Shown here: one piece after another, positions 36,619-45,983 of the stretch
Position numbering within the stretch: position 1 is the first letter of the stretch
How the letters are laid out: each line of letters begins with the position of its first letter
Source of the DNA: Nocardioides insulae DSM 17944
Lineage (GTDB): Bacteria > Actinomycetota > Actinomycetes > Propionibacteriales > Nocardioidaceae
Reading direction: 5' to 3'
DNA: 64,000 bases
Assembly (NCBI RefSeq): GCF_000422825.1
Contig: NZ_KE383928.1
Coordinates: forward strand, 818,930 to 882,929
Made by a program: the position numbers and the translations under genes
The notes under the pieces: generated by a model
What the model was told of the DNA's origin: nothing
The model's database searches: none
What the model saw: only the letters and a program-made list of their open reading frames with translations

Positions 36619-37374
36619 ATGCGACGTCTGGCCGGCCTGCTCGGCGTGGTGGCGGCGGTGTGCGTCGTCGCGGTGAGCGTGATCGCGCTCAGCCTCCCCG
36701 ATCCCGATCCCGACACACTCTCGGACCCACGCCCGGAGCCACGCCCGGCCCGGGGCACGGCGGACGGCCCGGTCCTCGACCGGAGCCTGCGCGTGCGCGG
36801 GGCCACCGCCCGGCTGCCTGCCGGATGGGAGTTCACCGGACCCGGTTCGGTGATCCGCTACACCGATCGGACCGGCCGGGTGACGGCCCAGATCTCGGCC
36901 CCGGCGGTGTTCGACTCCGGATTCTGTCCGCGCGCGGCCGGCAGCAGTCGGGCCTTCGCCGGCTTCCTGCCCGCACGGGCGGGTCCACCTGCCGCGGTGG
37001 CCCGGCGGACCGCCCGGAGCTGGGCCGATGCCGTCGCCCGCGACCCGGTCGCCGGCGACACCGGCGCGGCCGGCCGGGTCGTCGACGGTGTATCGAGCAG
37101 GCCCGCAGGGTCCACCGCCCACCGGGCGGACGCCCGGGTCGAACTGAAGGGCGGGGGCTGCCGTCCGCCGAGCGCCGAGATCACCGTGGTCGCCGTACCG
37201 ACCCCACCCGGCGTGGTGGCGTTCGTGTTGGTCCGCGACGCGGGCGCGCGGGGTGACCTGCCCGCACATGTCGCCGCGGAGATCGTCGCGTCGGTCCGGG
37301 CGAGCCGACCGGGTCCGGCCGACGGCACCCGCGTGCGCGACTCCCGGCGCACCCGAAGAACGCCGGATGGATGA
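36619..37374 (+). CDS. Secreted or membrane-anchored protein of unknown function
   Basis: A 251-residue protein with an N-terminal hydrophobic segment (RRLAGLLGVVAAVCVVAVSV) that is a signal peptide or anchor. It is followed by a Pro/Asp/Arg-rich linker and an extracytoplasmic domain with ATARLPAGWEFTGPG, two cysteines that could pair and a C-terminal Arg-rich tail. I took the ATG at 36619; a GTG directly before it would add one residue. No family is recognised. It sits between glmM and the convergent coaA gene. Confidence 0.72.
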   Translation: MRRLAGLLGVVAAVCVVAVSVIALSLPDPDPDTLSDPRPEPRPARGTADGPVLDRSLRVRGATARLPAGWEFTGPGSVIRYTDRTGRVTAQISAPAVFDSGFCPRAAGSSRAFAGFLPARAGPPAAVARRTARSWADAVARDPVAGDTGAAGRVVDGVSSRPAGSTAHRADARVELKGGGCRPPSAEITVVAVPTPPGVVAFVLVRDAGARGDLPAHVAAEIVASVRASRPGPADGTRVRDSRRTRRTPDG

Positions 37375-37448
37375 GGTCGCGCCCGCTGGTCCGGTGGTCG
37401 GGCGGCGCGGTGGCAGCGGACACCCGTGGATGCGCGCCCGGCCGGAGA

Positions 37449-38432
37449 TCAGAGCTTGCGGAGGCGGACGTAGCGGACCGAGTGGTCCACGGCCTTGCGC
37501 AGGACCAGGTCGGCGCGGGAGCGGGTGGGCAGGACGTTCTCGACCAGGTTGGGCCCGTTGATCGAATCCCACAGGCGCTGAGCCTCGCTGACCGCCTCGT
37601 CGTGGGTGAGCGAGGCGTACTTGGCGAAGTAGGAGGACGGGTTGCGGAAGGCGGTCTTGCGCAGGCGCAGGAAACGGTCGACGTACCAGTGCCGGATGTC
37701 CCGGGTCCGGGCGTCGACGTAGATGGAGAAGTCGAAGTAGTCCGAGAGGCCCAGACCCACCCGACCGTCGCCACGGACCCGGGCCGGCTGGAGGACATTG
37801 AGCCCCTCGAGGATGACGATGTCGGGGCGACGCACCACCACCTTCTCGTCCGGCACGATGTCGTAGACCAGGTGGGAGTAGATCGGCGCCTCGACCTCCT
37901 CGCGTCCCGACTTGATGTCCACGACGAACTTGAGCAGCGCGCGCCGGTCGTAGGACTCGGGGAAGCCCTTGCGCTGCATCAGTCCGCGGCGCTGGAGCTC
38001 GGCGTTGGGGTAGAGGAAGCCGTCGGTGGTGACGAGGGCGACGTTGGGATGCTCGGGCCAGTGGGCGAGCATCTGCTGCAGGACGCGCGCGGTGGTCGAC
38101 TTGCCCACCGCCACCGAGCCCGCGAGCCCGATCACGAACGGCGTCCGCGCGGGGATCCTGCGACGCAGGAAGGCCTCCTGCTCGCGGTGGAGGTCGCCGG
38201 CCGCCTTGACGTACAGGCTGAGCAGTCGGCTCAGGGGGAGATAGACCTCCTCGACCTCACCGAGGTCGATCTGGTCGCCGAGGCCCTGTAACCGGAGGAT
38301 CTCCTCGGCACTGAGCGGGTTGACCATCTCGGGCGCGAGATCCGCCCATGCGGCCCGCTCGAGCTCGGTGTACGGCGAGCGTTCCCGGTTGTCGTCGTAC
38401 GCGGGTGAGGCGCCTGCCGTCGCTGAGGACAT
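37449..38432 (-). CDS. coaA: Type I pantothenate kinase
   Basis: A 327-residue CoaA that phosphorylates pantothenate, the first step in coenzyme A synthesis. The P-loop is GSVAVGKST at 105-113. [16 protein letters not shown] and [13 protein letters not shown] are typical of the bacterial type I enzyme. The ATG follows CACAAT by 7 bases, so the transcript is probably leaderless. It is divergent from glmS. Confidence 0.97.
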   Translation of the reverse strand: MSSATAGASPAYDDNRERSPYTELERAAWADLAPEMVNPLSAEEILRLQGLGDQIDLGEVEEVYLPLSRLLSLYVKAAGDLHREQEAFLRRRIPARTPFVIGLAGSVAVGKSTTARVLQQMLAHWPEHPNVALVTTDGFLYPNAELQRRGLMQRKGFPESYDRRALLKFVVDIKSGREEVEAPIYSHLVYDIVPDEKVVVRRPDIVILEGLNVLQPARVRGDGRVGLGLSDYFDFSIYVDARTRDIRHWYVDRFLRLRKTAFRNPSSYFAKYASLTHDEAVSEAQRLWDSINGPNLVENVLPTRSRADLVLRKAVDHSVRYVRLRKL

Positions 38433-38533
38433 GGGGTCGATTGTGGCCTATGCCCTGCGGCGCGGATCACAGGGTCCGGATGGTGCGGCGGTGATGCCGG
38501 AGCAGGTCCGGGCCGCACGTAGGATCGAGGACC
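38433..38533. promoter_or_regulatory. Divergent leaderless promoters for coaA and glmS
   Basis: For coaA the minus strand carries CACAAT (plus-strand 38440-38445) 7 bases before the ATG. For glmS the plus strand carries TAGGAT (38520-38525) 8 bases before the ATG; GAGGACC within that space could also act as a ribosome binding site. I see no other operator. Confidence 0.55.
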
Positions 38534-40393
38534 ATGTGCGGCATCGTCGGATACATCGGAGAGCGCTCCGCTCGGGACGTCGTGATCGAGGGGCTGCGCC
38601 GCCTCGAGTACCGCGGCTACGACTCGGCAGGGATCGCGCTGGTGCACGCCGGCGACGACGGCCGGGGGGCGGTCGCGGCCCGCAAGCGGGCCGGCAAGCT
38701 GGCCAACCTGGAGAAGGCGATCTCGGCCGAGGAGCTGCCGGTCTCGGGCACCGGGATCGGGCACACCCGTTGGGCCACCCACGGGGCGCCCAACGACCGC
38801 AACGCGCACCCGCACCTGGGTGCGACCGGCCGGGTGGCGGTCGTGCACAACGGCATCATCGAGAACTTCGCCGAGCTGCGCGCCGAGCTCGAGGACGAGG
38901 ACCACGTGTTGCTCTCCGAGACCGACACCGAGGTGGCGGCGCACCTGCTGGAGCGGGAGGTCGTCGCCGGAGCCGACCTCACCACCGCCATGCAGCGGGT
39001 CTGCCGTCGTCTGGAGGGGGCCTTCACCCTGGTGGCCGTGGACGGGCAGGACGCCGACCGGGTCGTGGCCGCACGGCGCAACAGCCCGCTGGTCGTCGGG
39101 CTGGGGGAGCGGGAGAACTTTCTGGGCTCCGACGTGGCGGCGTTCATCGAGTTCACCCGCGACGCGCTCGAACTCGGGCAGGACCAGGTCGTCACCCTCA
39201 CCCGTGACGGCGTCGAGGTGACCGGCTTCGACGGCACCCCCGCGCAGGCCACGCGTTACTCGGTCGACTGGGATCTCTCCGCTGCGGAGAAGGACGGCCA
39301 CGACTGGTTCATGCGCAAGGAGATCTTCGAGCAGCCGCGCGCGGTGGCCGACTCCCTGCTGGGTCGGTGGGGGGCCGACGGCCGGCTCCAGCTGGACGAG
39401 ATGCGGCTCTCCGACGACGAGCTGCGCGAGATCCGCAAGATCATCGTGATCGCCTGCGGTACGTCGTTCTACGCCGGCATGGTCGCGAAGTACACCATCG
39501 AGCACTGGTGCCGGATCCCGGTCGAGGTGCAGTTGGCCAGCGAATTCCGCTACCGCGACCCCATCCTGGACAACGACACCCTGGTGGTCGCGATCTCCCA
39601 GTCCGGCGAGACCGCAGACACGCTCCAGGCGATCCGGCACGCGCGCACCCAGCGTTCCAAGGTGCTGGCGATCTGCAACACCAACGGCTCCACCATCCCC
39701 CGGGAGTCCGACGCGGTCATCTACACCCACGCGGGCCCGGAGATCGGGGTCGCCTCGACCAAGGGCTTCCTGACCCAGTTGGTCGCCTGCTATCTGCTGG
39801 GGCTCTACCTCGCGCAGGTCCGCGGAACCCGGTACGGCGACGAGATCACCCAGATCGTGGGTCAGCTGGAGGAGATGCCGGCGCACATCCAGACGGTGCT
39901 CGACCGCGCCGAGGACGTGTATGCGATGGCCCGCGACCACGTGGCCGCCGAATCGGTGCTCTTCCTGGGCCGGCACGCCGGCTACCCGGTGGCGTTGGAG
40001 GGCGCGCTCAAGCTCAAGGAGCTCGCCTACATCCATGCCGAGGGGTTCGCCGCCGGCGAGCTCAAGCACGGCCCGATCGCCCTGGTCGAGGACGGTCTTC
40101 CCGTGCTGTGCCTGGTCCCGCCGCAGGGTCGCGACCAGTTGCACGACAAGATGCTCAGCGGGATCCAGGAGGTGCGCGCCCGAGGCGCCCGGACGATCTG
40201 CCTGGCCGAGGAGACCGACACCAGGATCACGCCGTACGCAGATGCCCTGATCCGCCTTCCGCGAGTGCCCACGCTGCTCCAGCCGCTGGTCGCGGTCGTA
40301 CCGCTCCAGTTGTTCGCCTGCGAACTCGCCACCGCGAAGGGACACGACGTCGACCAGCCGCGCAACCTCGCGAAGTCGGTGACCGTCGAATGA
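38534..40393 (+). CDS. glmS: Glutamine-fructose-6-phosphate aminotransferase (isomerizing)
   Basis: A 619-residue GlmS that makes glucosamine-6-phosphate from fructose-6-phosphate and glutamine. Cys2 is the N-terminal glutaminase nucleophile ([20 protein letters not shown]). Two SIS domains follow ([20 protein letters not shown] and [20 protein letters not shown]). The C-terminus NLAKSVTVE is the conserved active-site tail. The stop overlaps the next small ORF as ATGA. No glmS ribozyme is seen upstream. Confidence 0.97.
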   Translation: MCGIVGYIGERSARDVVIEGLRRLEYRGYDSAGIALVHAGDDGRGAVAARKRAGKLANLEKAISAEELPVSGTGIGHTRWATHGAPNDRNAHPHLGATGRVAVVHNGIIENFAELRAELEDEDHVLLSETDTEVAAHLLEREVVAGADLTTAMQRVCRRLEGAFTLVAVDGQDADRVVAARRNSPLVVGLGERENFLGSDVAAFIEFTRDALELGQDQVVTLTRDGVEVTGFDGTPAQATRYSVDWDLSAAEKDGHDWFMRKEIFEQPRAVADSLLGRWGADGRLQLDEMRLSDDELREIRKIIVIACGTSFYAGMVAKYTIEHWCRIPVEVQLASEFRYRDPILDNDTLVVAISQSGETADTLQAIRHARTQRSKVLAICNTNGSTIPRESDAVIYTHAGPEIGVASTKGFLTQLVACYLLGLYLAQVRGTRYGDEITQIVGQLEEMPAHIQTVLDRAEDVYAMARDHVAAESVLFLGRHAGYPVALEGALKLKELAYIHAEGFAAGELKHGPIALVEDGLPVLCLVPPQGRDQLHDKMLSGIQEVRARGARTICLAEETDTRITPYADALIRLPRVPTLLQPLVAVVPLQLFACELATAKGHDVDQPRNLAKSVTVE

Positions 40394-40509
40394 GCAGGCG
40401 GGTGCCGAAGGTGCGCGCCCCCCGGCGCGGGGGAGTGCTCGGCCTGCTCTCGAGGGCGGTCAGGTCGGTGGGGCGGACCGCGGTGCGGCTGCCGGACGTG
40501 TTCGGGTGA
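40390..40509 (+). CDS. Small basic ORF coupled between glmS and acpS
   Basis: A 39-residue ORF whose ATG overlaps the glmS stop (ATGA) and whose TGA overlaps the acpS GTG (GTGA). It exactly fills the gap. The product is strongly basic and partly amphipathic ([20 protein letters not shown], then [17 protein letters not shown]) with no Asp or Glu until near the end. It has no Shine-Dalgarno of its own, consistent with coupled translation. Whether the peptide has a function or the ORF only relays ribosomes to acpS is open. Confidence 0.6.
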   Translation: MSRRVPKVRAPRRGGVLGLLSRAVRSVGRTAVRLPDVFG

Positions 40510-40859
40510 GCGTGATCGGCGTCGGCATCGACGTGTGCGACATCGAACGGTTCGGCGAGTCGCTGGAGCGTACGCCGGGGCTCCGGGCCCGACTCTTCAC
40601 CCCGGGCGAGGCGGAGCGGCCGTTGGCCTCCTTGGCCGCACGGTTCGCGGCCAAGGAGGCCCTGGCCAAGGCCCTCGGTGCCCCCACCGGCCTGGCCTGG
40701 CACGACGCCGAGGTCCTCTCCGAGTCCTCGGGTCGGCCGCACTTCGCCCTGCGTGGCACCGTGGCGGCGACCGCCGCGGACCAGGGCGTCCGGGTCGTGC
40801 ACCTCTCGCTCTCCCACGACGCCGGCATCGCCTCGGCGATGGTGGTCCTGGAGAGCTGA
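40506..40859 (+). CDS. acpS: Holo-[acyl-carrier-protein] synthase
   Basis: A 117-residue phosphopantetheinyl transferase that activates the fatty-acid acyl carrier protein. The Mg2+ and CoA motifs are [16 protein letters not shown] and [15 protein letters not shown], and the C-terminus has [19 protein letters not shown]. It starts with GTG at 40506. AcpS-type enzymes are small; the carrier domain of the Pls synthetase may need a different, Sfp-type transferase elsewhere. The length is normal. Confidence 0.95.
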   Translation: MSVIGVGIDVCDIERFGESLERTPGLRARLFTPGEAERPLASLAARFAAKEALAKALGAPTGLAWHDAEVLSESSGRPHFALRGTVAATAADQGVRVVHLSLSHDAGIASAMVVLES

Positions 40860-40883
40860 CCCGCTCGTCCCATCGGTGCGCGC

Positions 40884-40927
40884 GTCGAGTCGGGTCTCCT
40901 CGCACGTCGAGTCGGACTTCCCGGATG
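40884..40927. repeat. Two inverted copies of the 22-bp repeat (locus C, left part)
   Basis: GTCGAGTCGGGTCTCCTCGC (from 40884) and GTCGAGTCGGACTTCCCGG (from 40906) are spaced by 22 bp and are reverse-complement relatives of the units at 40949-41092. The two groups can pair with each other in RNA. Confidence 0.7.
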
Positions 40928-40948
40928 GTCCATTGGTGCCGAGTGGAC

Positions 40949-41092
40949 CGTCCACGGGGCCCGACTCGACGGTCCGGGAGGCACGACTCGACGGTCCGGG
41001 AGGCCCGACTCGACGGTCCGGGAGGCCCGACTCAACGGTCCGGGAGGCTCGACTCAACGGTCCGGGAGGCCCGACTCAACGGTCCGGGAGGG
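40949..41092. repeat. 22-bp tandem repeats (locus C, right part)
   Basis: Six full 22-bp units and one partial run to the stop codon of the minus-strand gene. The first, CGTCCACGGGGCCCGACTCG at 40949, is intermediate between locus A and the later units, which begin GGTCCGGGAGGCCCGACTCG. Three later units carry CTCAAC in place of CTCGAC. The array lies between two convergent genes. Confidence 0.92.
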
Positions 41093-42046
41093 TCAGCGGA
41101 TCAGCTCGTCGAGTCGGTTGTAGACGTCGGCGGAGCCTTCGAGGACGCGGCTGCGCCGGCCGTCGATGGACACCGGGACATCGCCCTGGACGGTGATCCG
41201 GCGTACCTCGCGGAGCTGGGTGTCGAAGTCGGCCACGGCGTAGTGCTGGGTGGCGCGGTTGTCCCAGATCGCGACGTCGCCCTGCCGCCAGTGCCAGCGC
41301 ACGGTGTTCTCCAGCTTGGTGACGCGGTCCTGGAGCAGGTTGAACAGGATCGCGGACTCCTTGGGGTTGAAGCCGACGAACTTCTGCACGAAGTGACCGA
41401 GCACCAGGGTCCGCTCGGAGGTCTCGGGGTGCACGCGCACGACCGGGTGTTCGGTCTTGTAGAGCACCCGGGTGAACTCCTCACGGGTGTACTGCGGGTT
41501 GTTCTGGTCCTCGGTGTCGAAGGAGTTCGCGTAGTCGTAGTCGTTGGAGTGCACCGCCCACAGTCCGTCGACGAGCGCCTTGAGCGACTCCGGCAGCGCC
41601 TCGTACGCGGTGGCGGTGTTGGCCCAGACGGTGTTGCCGCCGTACTCGGGGATGGTCGCGCCGCGCAGGATCGAGAACGCCGGCACCCGGTCGACGAAGG
41701 TGACATCGGTGTGCCAGGAGTTGGCGGCCATGCCCTTGGTGGCCTTGAGCGAGAGGACCCGGGAGCTGCCGGTGTTGACCGTGGGGTGCGCGGTGGTGAG
41801 CGGGCCGAGCCGCTCGCCGAAGGCGATCTGGGTCTCGTCGTCGAGGTGGTGCTGGTCGCCGAAGAAGACCACCTTGTGCTTCAGGATCGCGTCGCGGATC
41901 ACTGCCACGGTGTCCTCGGAGAGGTCTCCGGAGAGCTGTACGCCCTCGATCCGGGCGCCGACGCGGCCCCCGACCTTGTGGACCGAGAGACCGGCCGGGG
42001 AGGTGGGCGTGGTGGTGGAAGAGGTGCGCTCGATCTGGATGGTCAT
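41093..42046 (-). CDS. TauD/TfdA family dioxygenase, alkylsulfatase type
   Basis: A 317-residue Fe(II)/2-oxoglutarate dioxygenase. The iron ligands are H112 and D114 (NSWHTDVTF) and H268 (DNRATQHYA), with the 2-oxoglutarate Arg at 279 or 283. GGNTVWANTATAYEALPE, AVHSNDYDY and TEHPVVRVHPETSERTL match the alkylsulfatase group (AtsK and mycobacterial Rv3406) as I remember it. These release sulfate from alkyl sulfate esters under sulfur limitation. I chose the ATG at 42046 because GAGGA lies 6 bases upstream; the frame extends to 42175. It is divergent from the ROK regulator. Confidence 0.92.
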   Translation of the reverse strand: MTIQIERTSSTTTPTSPAGLSVHKVGGRVGARIEGVQLSGDLSEDTVAVIRDAILKHKVVFFGDQHHLDDETQIAFGERLGPLTTAHPTVNTGSSRVLSLKATKGMAANSWHTDVTFVDRVPAFSILRGATIPEYGGNTVWANTATAYEALPESLKALVDGLWAVHSNDYDYANSFDTEDQNNPQYTREEFTRVLYKTEHPVVRVHPETSERTLVLGHFVQKFVGFNPKESAILFNLLQDRVTKLENTVRWHWRQGDVAIWDNRATQHYAVADFDTQLREVRRITVQGDVPVSIDGRRSRVLEGSADVYNRLDELIR

Positions 42047-42199
42047 GGGATTCCTCACTGGGTCGTCGGAGTCCCGCCCTGCGGCGAGGACCTCTCCAGA
42101 TTCGGGGGCCGCCGCCAGAGGACCAATGGTTCTGATCGTCGCGAACACAACCGGAGTGTCGGATGAGATGGACACCCGCTCCCGCCGACTACCGACTAC

Positions 42200-42226
42200 G
42201 TTTGTCTAGCAAATTAATAGACAAAC
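42200..42226. promoter_or_regulatory. Palindromic operator between dioxygenase and ROK genes
   Basis: GTTTGTCTA (42200-42208) and TAGACAAAC (42218-42226) are perfect 9-bp arms around GCAAATTAA. The region is strikingly AT-rich for this genome. It lies 19 bp before the ROK start and 154 bp from the dioxygenase start, a good place for a repressor to control both. Confidence 0.85.
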
Positions 42227-42244
42227 ACGTTCGGACGAGGAGAG

Positions 42245-43429
42245 ATGGTGGAGTCATCACCCATGATCACCGTGTCGCGCGGGCGGCTGGGGCCGACCGC
42301 AGCGCGGGTGTTCGAGGAGATCCGCGGCGGGGTCGCCCTCACCCGGGACGAGATCGTCGCCGGCACCGGGCTCAGCGTCGCCACGGTGGGCCGGACCGTC
42401 GGCCAACTGGTCAGCGCGCGCATCCTGCGGGAGCGCCCCGATCTGGCCACGGTGGGTCGCAACGGCCGGCCGGGGACGCCGGTCGAGCCGGACCCGACGG
42501 CCTACGTCGTGGTCGGCGTCCACCTCGGCCGACGGATCACCACCGTCGCGCTGGCCGACCTGACCGGGCGGGTGGTCGCCCAGCAGACCGCCGAGCACCC
42601 GCCGGCCGCGGGGCCCGACCTGGACGAGATCAGCCGGCTGGCCGCCGAGCTGCTCGGCAGCCTCCCCGGCCGGTCGCCGCTGTCCCTGGGGCTGGTCGCT
42701 CCGTGGGGCGAGCTCGACCTCGACCCGGCCCGGGTCGCCGCCGAACTGCACGAGCTCACCGGCCTCGACGTCCGGTACGCCGACCACATCGCCGCGGTCG
42801 CGGCGACCGAATTCCTCAACCGACGGCGGGGAACGGGCGGCGTGACGCTCTACGTCTATGCCCGGGACACGCTCGGCTTCGCGGTCGCCGTCGACAAGGG
42901 CGCCCAGACCGAAGTGTCCCGCGTCGGGAGCCTGACCCACTTCCCGACCGGCTCCGGCGCGGCCTGCCCGTGCGGGCGGACCGGCTGCCTCCAGGTCACG
43001 GCCGGTGACGAGGCGCTGGCTCGGACGGCGTACGACGCGGGCCTGGTCGCCGAACCCGAGATCGAGTCGGTCCACCGGGCGCAGGAGGATCCGCGGGTCC
43101 TCGCCCTGGTCCGGGAGCGCGCCACGGTGCTCGGCCAGGCGGTCGGCCAGGTGCGCGACATGATCGCGCCGGATCGGGTGGTGCTGGTCGGCCAGGCCTT
43201 CACCGGCTGGCCGCCGGTGCTCGTCGACGTGGTGGCCGCCGCCGAGCGCTTCGCCCCCGCCGGGGCGGTGCCGATCTCCTTCACGCGCTTCGGCGCCGGC
43301 ATCCAGGCCGCCGCCGCCAGCACGATCGGGCTGGGGCGGATCTACGACGACCCGCTCGCCGCCGTACCCACCCTGACCCGATCCGCGCGTGCGACGCGCC
43401 CGGCCGCCACCGCCAGGAGGGTCTCCTGA
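42245..43429 (+). CDS. ROK family transcriptional regulator
   Basis: A 394-residue ROK protein with an N-terminal winged helix (ARVFEEIRGGVALTRDEIVA, then GLSVATVGRTVGQLV) and a kinase-like effector domain. The zinc-type motif CPCGRTGCLQ is present. The ATP-binding and catalytic residues of sugar kinases are degenerate: where ROK kinases carry a catalytic Asp the sequence reads LDVRYADHIAAVA, so Asp may be kept. It is probably a repressor of the ABC transporter and the divergent dioxygenase, binding the palindrome upstream. GAGGAGAG precedes the ATG. The stop overlaps the next start (TGATG). Confidence 0.9.
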   Translation: MVESSPMITVSRGRLGPTAARVFEEIRGGVALTRDEIVAGTGLSVATVGRTVGQLVSARILRERPDLATVGRNGRPGTPVEPDPTAYVVVGVHLGRRITTVALADLTGRVVAQQTAEHPPAAGPDLDEISRLAAELLGSLPGRSPLSLGLVAPWGELDLDPARVAAELHELTGLDVRYADHIAAVAATEFLNRRRGTGGVTLYVYARDTLGFAVAVDKGAQTEVSRVGSLTHFPTGSGAACPCGRTGCLQVTAGDEALARTAYDAGLVAEPEIESVHRAQEDPRVLALVRERATVLGQAVGQVRDMIAPDRVVLVGQAFTGWPPVLVDVVAAAERFAPAGAVPISFTRFGAGIQAAAASTIGLGRIYDDPLAAVPTLTRSARATRPAATARRVS

Positions 43430-45021
43430 TGACGCCGCCCGTGTCCCGTCACCTCCGATCCGGGAGCCACGGCCTCGCCGCCGTCCTCACCGTGCTGGCC
43501 CTGGCCCTGACGGCGTGCACGTCCGCGGTGGCCGAACAGGCCAGGACCGCGGGCGCGCCCCGGGAGGGCGGGGTGATCCAGGTCGGGGTCTCCAGCGACC
43601 TGGTGCCGGCCGCAGTGTTCAGCAACACCAGTCAGACCGGCGACGTCCTCGTCGGCTCGATCTACGACTCGCTGATCGACTACCCGCTCGACTCGCTCGA
43701 GCCGCAGCCCGCGCTCGCGACCGGCTGGCGGCTCGGTGACCGCGGCCGCTCCCTCACCCTGGACCTGCGCGACGACGTCACCTTCCACAGCGGCCGCCCC
43801 TTCACCAGCAAGGATGTCGAGTTCAGCATCCGCACCTGGGCCGACCCGGTCTGGTCGGCGCAGTTGCAGCGCACCGCAGCCGCGATCACCGGCTTCGACA
43901 CCTCCCAGCCGCACCGGATCACGCTGCGCTTCGAGCATCGCCTGAGCAACGTGTTCGACCTGCTCGACATGTTGCCGATGATCGACTCCGAGTCGATCGA
44001 CGAGCTGCGTGCGGGCACCGCCTTCGTCGGCACCGGGCCGTTCCGCTTCGAGTCGTGGTCGCCGGGTGCCACCCTGACGCTGGACCGCAACGACGACTAC
44101 TGGGGCCAGCGGCCCTACCTGGACGGCGCCCAGATCCGGATCATCACCGACGCCCAGGCCCAGCTCTCCCAGCTGCGGGCCGGCCAGCTCGACGTGGCCG
44201 TCGGGGTCAACAGCCTGGACGCCCAGTCGCTCTCCTCCGACCCGCGCTACCGGGTGGACTCCTGGGAGGGATCGGAGGGCCAGACGTATCTGGGCACCAA
44301 CGTCACCAACCCGGCCCTCGCCGACCCCACCGTGCGAGAGGCGATCTCACACGCCCTGGACCGGGAGCGGATCATGACCGAGGTCTACCGGGGCTTCGGC
44401 GAGCCGGCGACGCTGCCCTGGCCGGAGGACTCACCCGCCCGCGACGAGAGGGTGGCCGAACAGCTGGCCTACGACCCGGACCTGGCCCGCCGACTGGTCC
44501 AGCGGTACGAGAGCAAGCACGGCGAGCTCCCGAGCCTGCCGCTGACCTACACCTCCTCCTCTCCCGACTACGCCCAGGTCGCCCAGATCGTGCAGGAGGA
44601 CCTCGCCGCGGTCGGCATCGAGGTCGAGCTCGACCCGGAGGAGCACGCCCAGGTGATGACCCGGCTGATCGGCGCCGAGTTCGAAGGACTGTGGATCCTC
44701 GGGCACTCCTACGCCCACTTCACCCCCTCGACGCTGGCGGTCTCGGCGTTCCCGTTCAACGGCGAGCACAACGCCTCGCACTACTCCGACCCGCGCTACA
44801 TCGCGGCAGCGGACGCCGCCTGGAAGCTCACCCCGCAGCAGGCGGCCAGGCCCGGTGCGTACGCCGACCTCAACCGGGAGCTGCTGCGGGGCAAGTTCCT
44901 GCTCGAGATCGGCATCCTGCATCGCCAGACCGCCTCCGGTGCCGCGGTCGGCGGACTCGACCTCACCAAGCGTGGCGAACTGCTGCTCGGCCGCGCCTAC
45001 CTCGGTGGAGAAGGAGACTGA
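43429..45021 (+). CDS. ABC transporter substrate-binding lipoprotein (family 5)
   Basis: A 530-residue extracytoplasmic solute-binding protein of the peptide/nickel (SBP5) family. The signal peptide ends in the lipobox LTAC (ALALTACTSAVAE), so it is a lipoprotein. The domain signature is the stretch around YDSLIDYPLDSLEPQPALAT, and GTGPFRFESWSPGATLTLDR follows. The ligand is unknown; the divergent alkylsulfatase suggests a sulfur-containing organic compound rather than a peptide. It is the first of four transporter genes in a tight operon. Confidence 0.93.
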   Translation: MTPPVSRHLRSGSHGLAAVLTVLALALTACTSAVAEQARTAGAPREGGVIQVGVSSDLVPAAVFSNTSQTGDVLVGSIYDSLIDYPLDSLEPQPALATGWRLGDRGRSLTLDLRDDVTFHSGRPFTSKDVEFSIRTWADPVWSAQLQRTAAAITGFDTSQPHRITLRFEHRLSNVFDLLDMLPMIDSESIDELRAGTAFVGTGPFRFESWSPGATLTLDRNDDYWGQRPYLDGAQIRIITDAQAQLSQLRAGQLDVAVGVNSLDAQSLSSDPRYRVDSWEGSEGQTYLGTNVTNPALADPTVREAISHALDRERIMTEVYRGFGEPATLPWPEDSPARDERVAEQLAYDPDLARRLVQRYESKHGELPSLPLTYTSSSPDYAQVAQIVQEDLAAVGIEVELDPEEHAQVMTRLIGAEFEGLWILGHSYAHFTPSTLAVSAFPFNGEHNASHYSDPRYIAAADAAWKLTPQQAARPGAYADLNRELLRGKFLLEIGILHRQTASGAAVGGLDLTKRGELLLGRAYLGGEGD

Positions 45022-45023
45022 CC

Positions 45024-45983
45024 ATGGCCCACTACGTCCTCTCGCGGCTCGGCTCGACCCTGCTCGTGCTGGCGCTGTCCTCCGTCGGGATCGTCGCGCT
45101 GCTGCGGCTGGTGCCCGGTGACCCGGTGGCGATCCTGGCCGGCGCCGACTCGACGCCGGAATCGCGCGCGGCCATCCGGGCCGAACTGGGCCTGGACCAG
45201 CCGTTCTGGGAGCAGTACGCCGGCTGGCTGCACGGCCTGGTGACCTTCGACCTCGGTCCGTCGTACCGGCTCGGCGGTGACGTCGGCGATCTGGTCGCCG
45301 CGGGCGCCCTCAACACGGTGGTGCTGACCGCGGCGGCGCTGCTGCTGGCCAGCGTGGGCGCGTTGCTGGCGAGCGTCCTGGCGGTGCTGCTCGACCGGCC
45401 CTGGCTGACCGCGCTGCTCTCGGCCGGCAACACGGTGGCGGTCGCCGTCCCGACCTTCGCCATCTCGCTGCTGCTGGTCCTCGCCTTCGCCGTCTACCTG
45501 CCGGTGCTCCCCGCCGGTGGCGCCCCGCCGGACGGGTTCGCCTCCCGCCCCGACCTGGCGGTCCAATACCTGCTGCTACCCGCGATCGCGCTGGCGCTGC
45601 CGGCGTGGGCCACGCTGACCCGGTTCCTCACCGAGGCGCTGTACACCCAGCTGCGGGCGCCGTACGTCACCACCGCCCGGGCCCTGGGCATCCCTCGCCG
45701 CCGGATCGTGCTCACCCAGGCCCTGCCCAACGCACTGCCCTCGGCGGTCACCGTGCTCGGCCTCCAGGTCGGCACCCTGCTCGGCGGCGCGATCCTGATC
45801 GAGGCGGTCTTCGCCTGGCCGGGGCTGGGCCGGCTGGTCGAGCAGGGCATCTCGGCGCGCGACTACCCGGTCGTGCAGGTGCTGCTGCTCCTCTCGGTCG
45901 CCGTCTTCGTGCTGACCCAGCTCGCCTCCGACCTCATCCACGCCTGGCTGGATCCGCGGATCCGGTTGAAGGGAGCCCACTGA
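45024..45983 (+). CDS. ABC transporter permease (DppB type)
   Basis: A 319-residue permease with six membrane segments. The N-terminus has LSRLGSTLLVLALSSVGIVA, and the cytoplasmic EAA loop that contacts the ATPase is YVTTARALGIPRRRIVLTQA. AAGGAGACTGACC precedes the ATG, 2 bp after the binding-protein stop. The frame continues upstream inside that gene, but the ATG is clear. It overlaps the second permease (TGATG). Confidence 0.93.
   Translation: MAHYVLSRLGSTLLVLALSSVGIVALLRLVPGDPVAILAGADSTPESRAAIRAELGLDQPFWEQYAGWLHGLVTFDLGPSYRLGGDVGDLVAAGALNTVVLTAAALLLASVGALLASVLAVLLDRPWLTALLSAGNTVAVAVPTFAISLLLVLAFAVYLPVLPAGGAPPDGFASRPDLAVQYLLLPAIALALPAWATLTRFLTEALYTQLRAPYVTTARALGIPRRRIVLTQALPNALPSAVTVLGLQVGTLLGGAILIEAVFAWPGLGRLVEQGISARDYPVVQVLLLLSVAVFVLTQLASDLIHAWLDPRIRLKGAH

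Noticed and set aside
38433..38533. glmS ribozyme upstream of glmS
   Set aside because: The 101-bp space is too short for the ribozyme and shows none of its conserved core; glmS appears leaderless.
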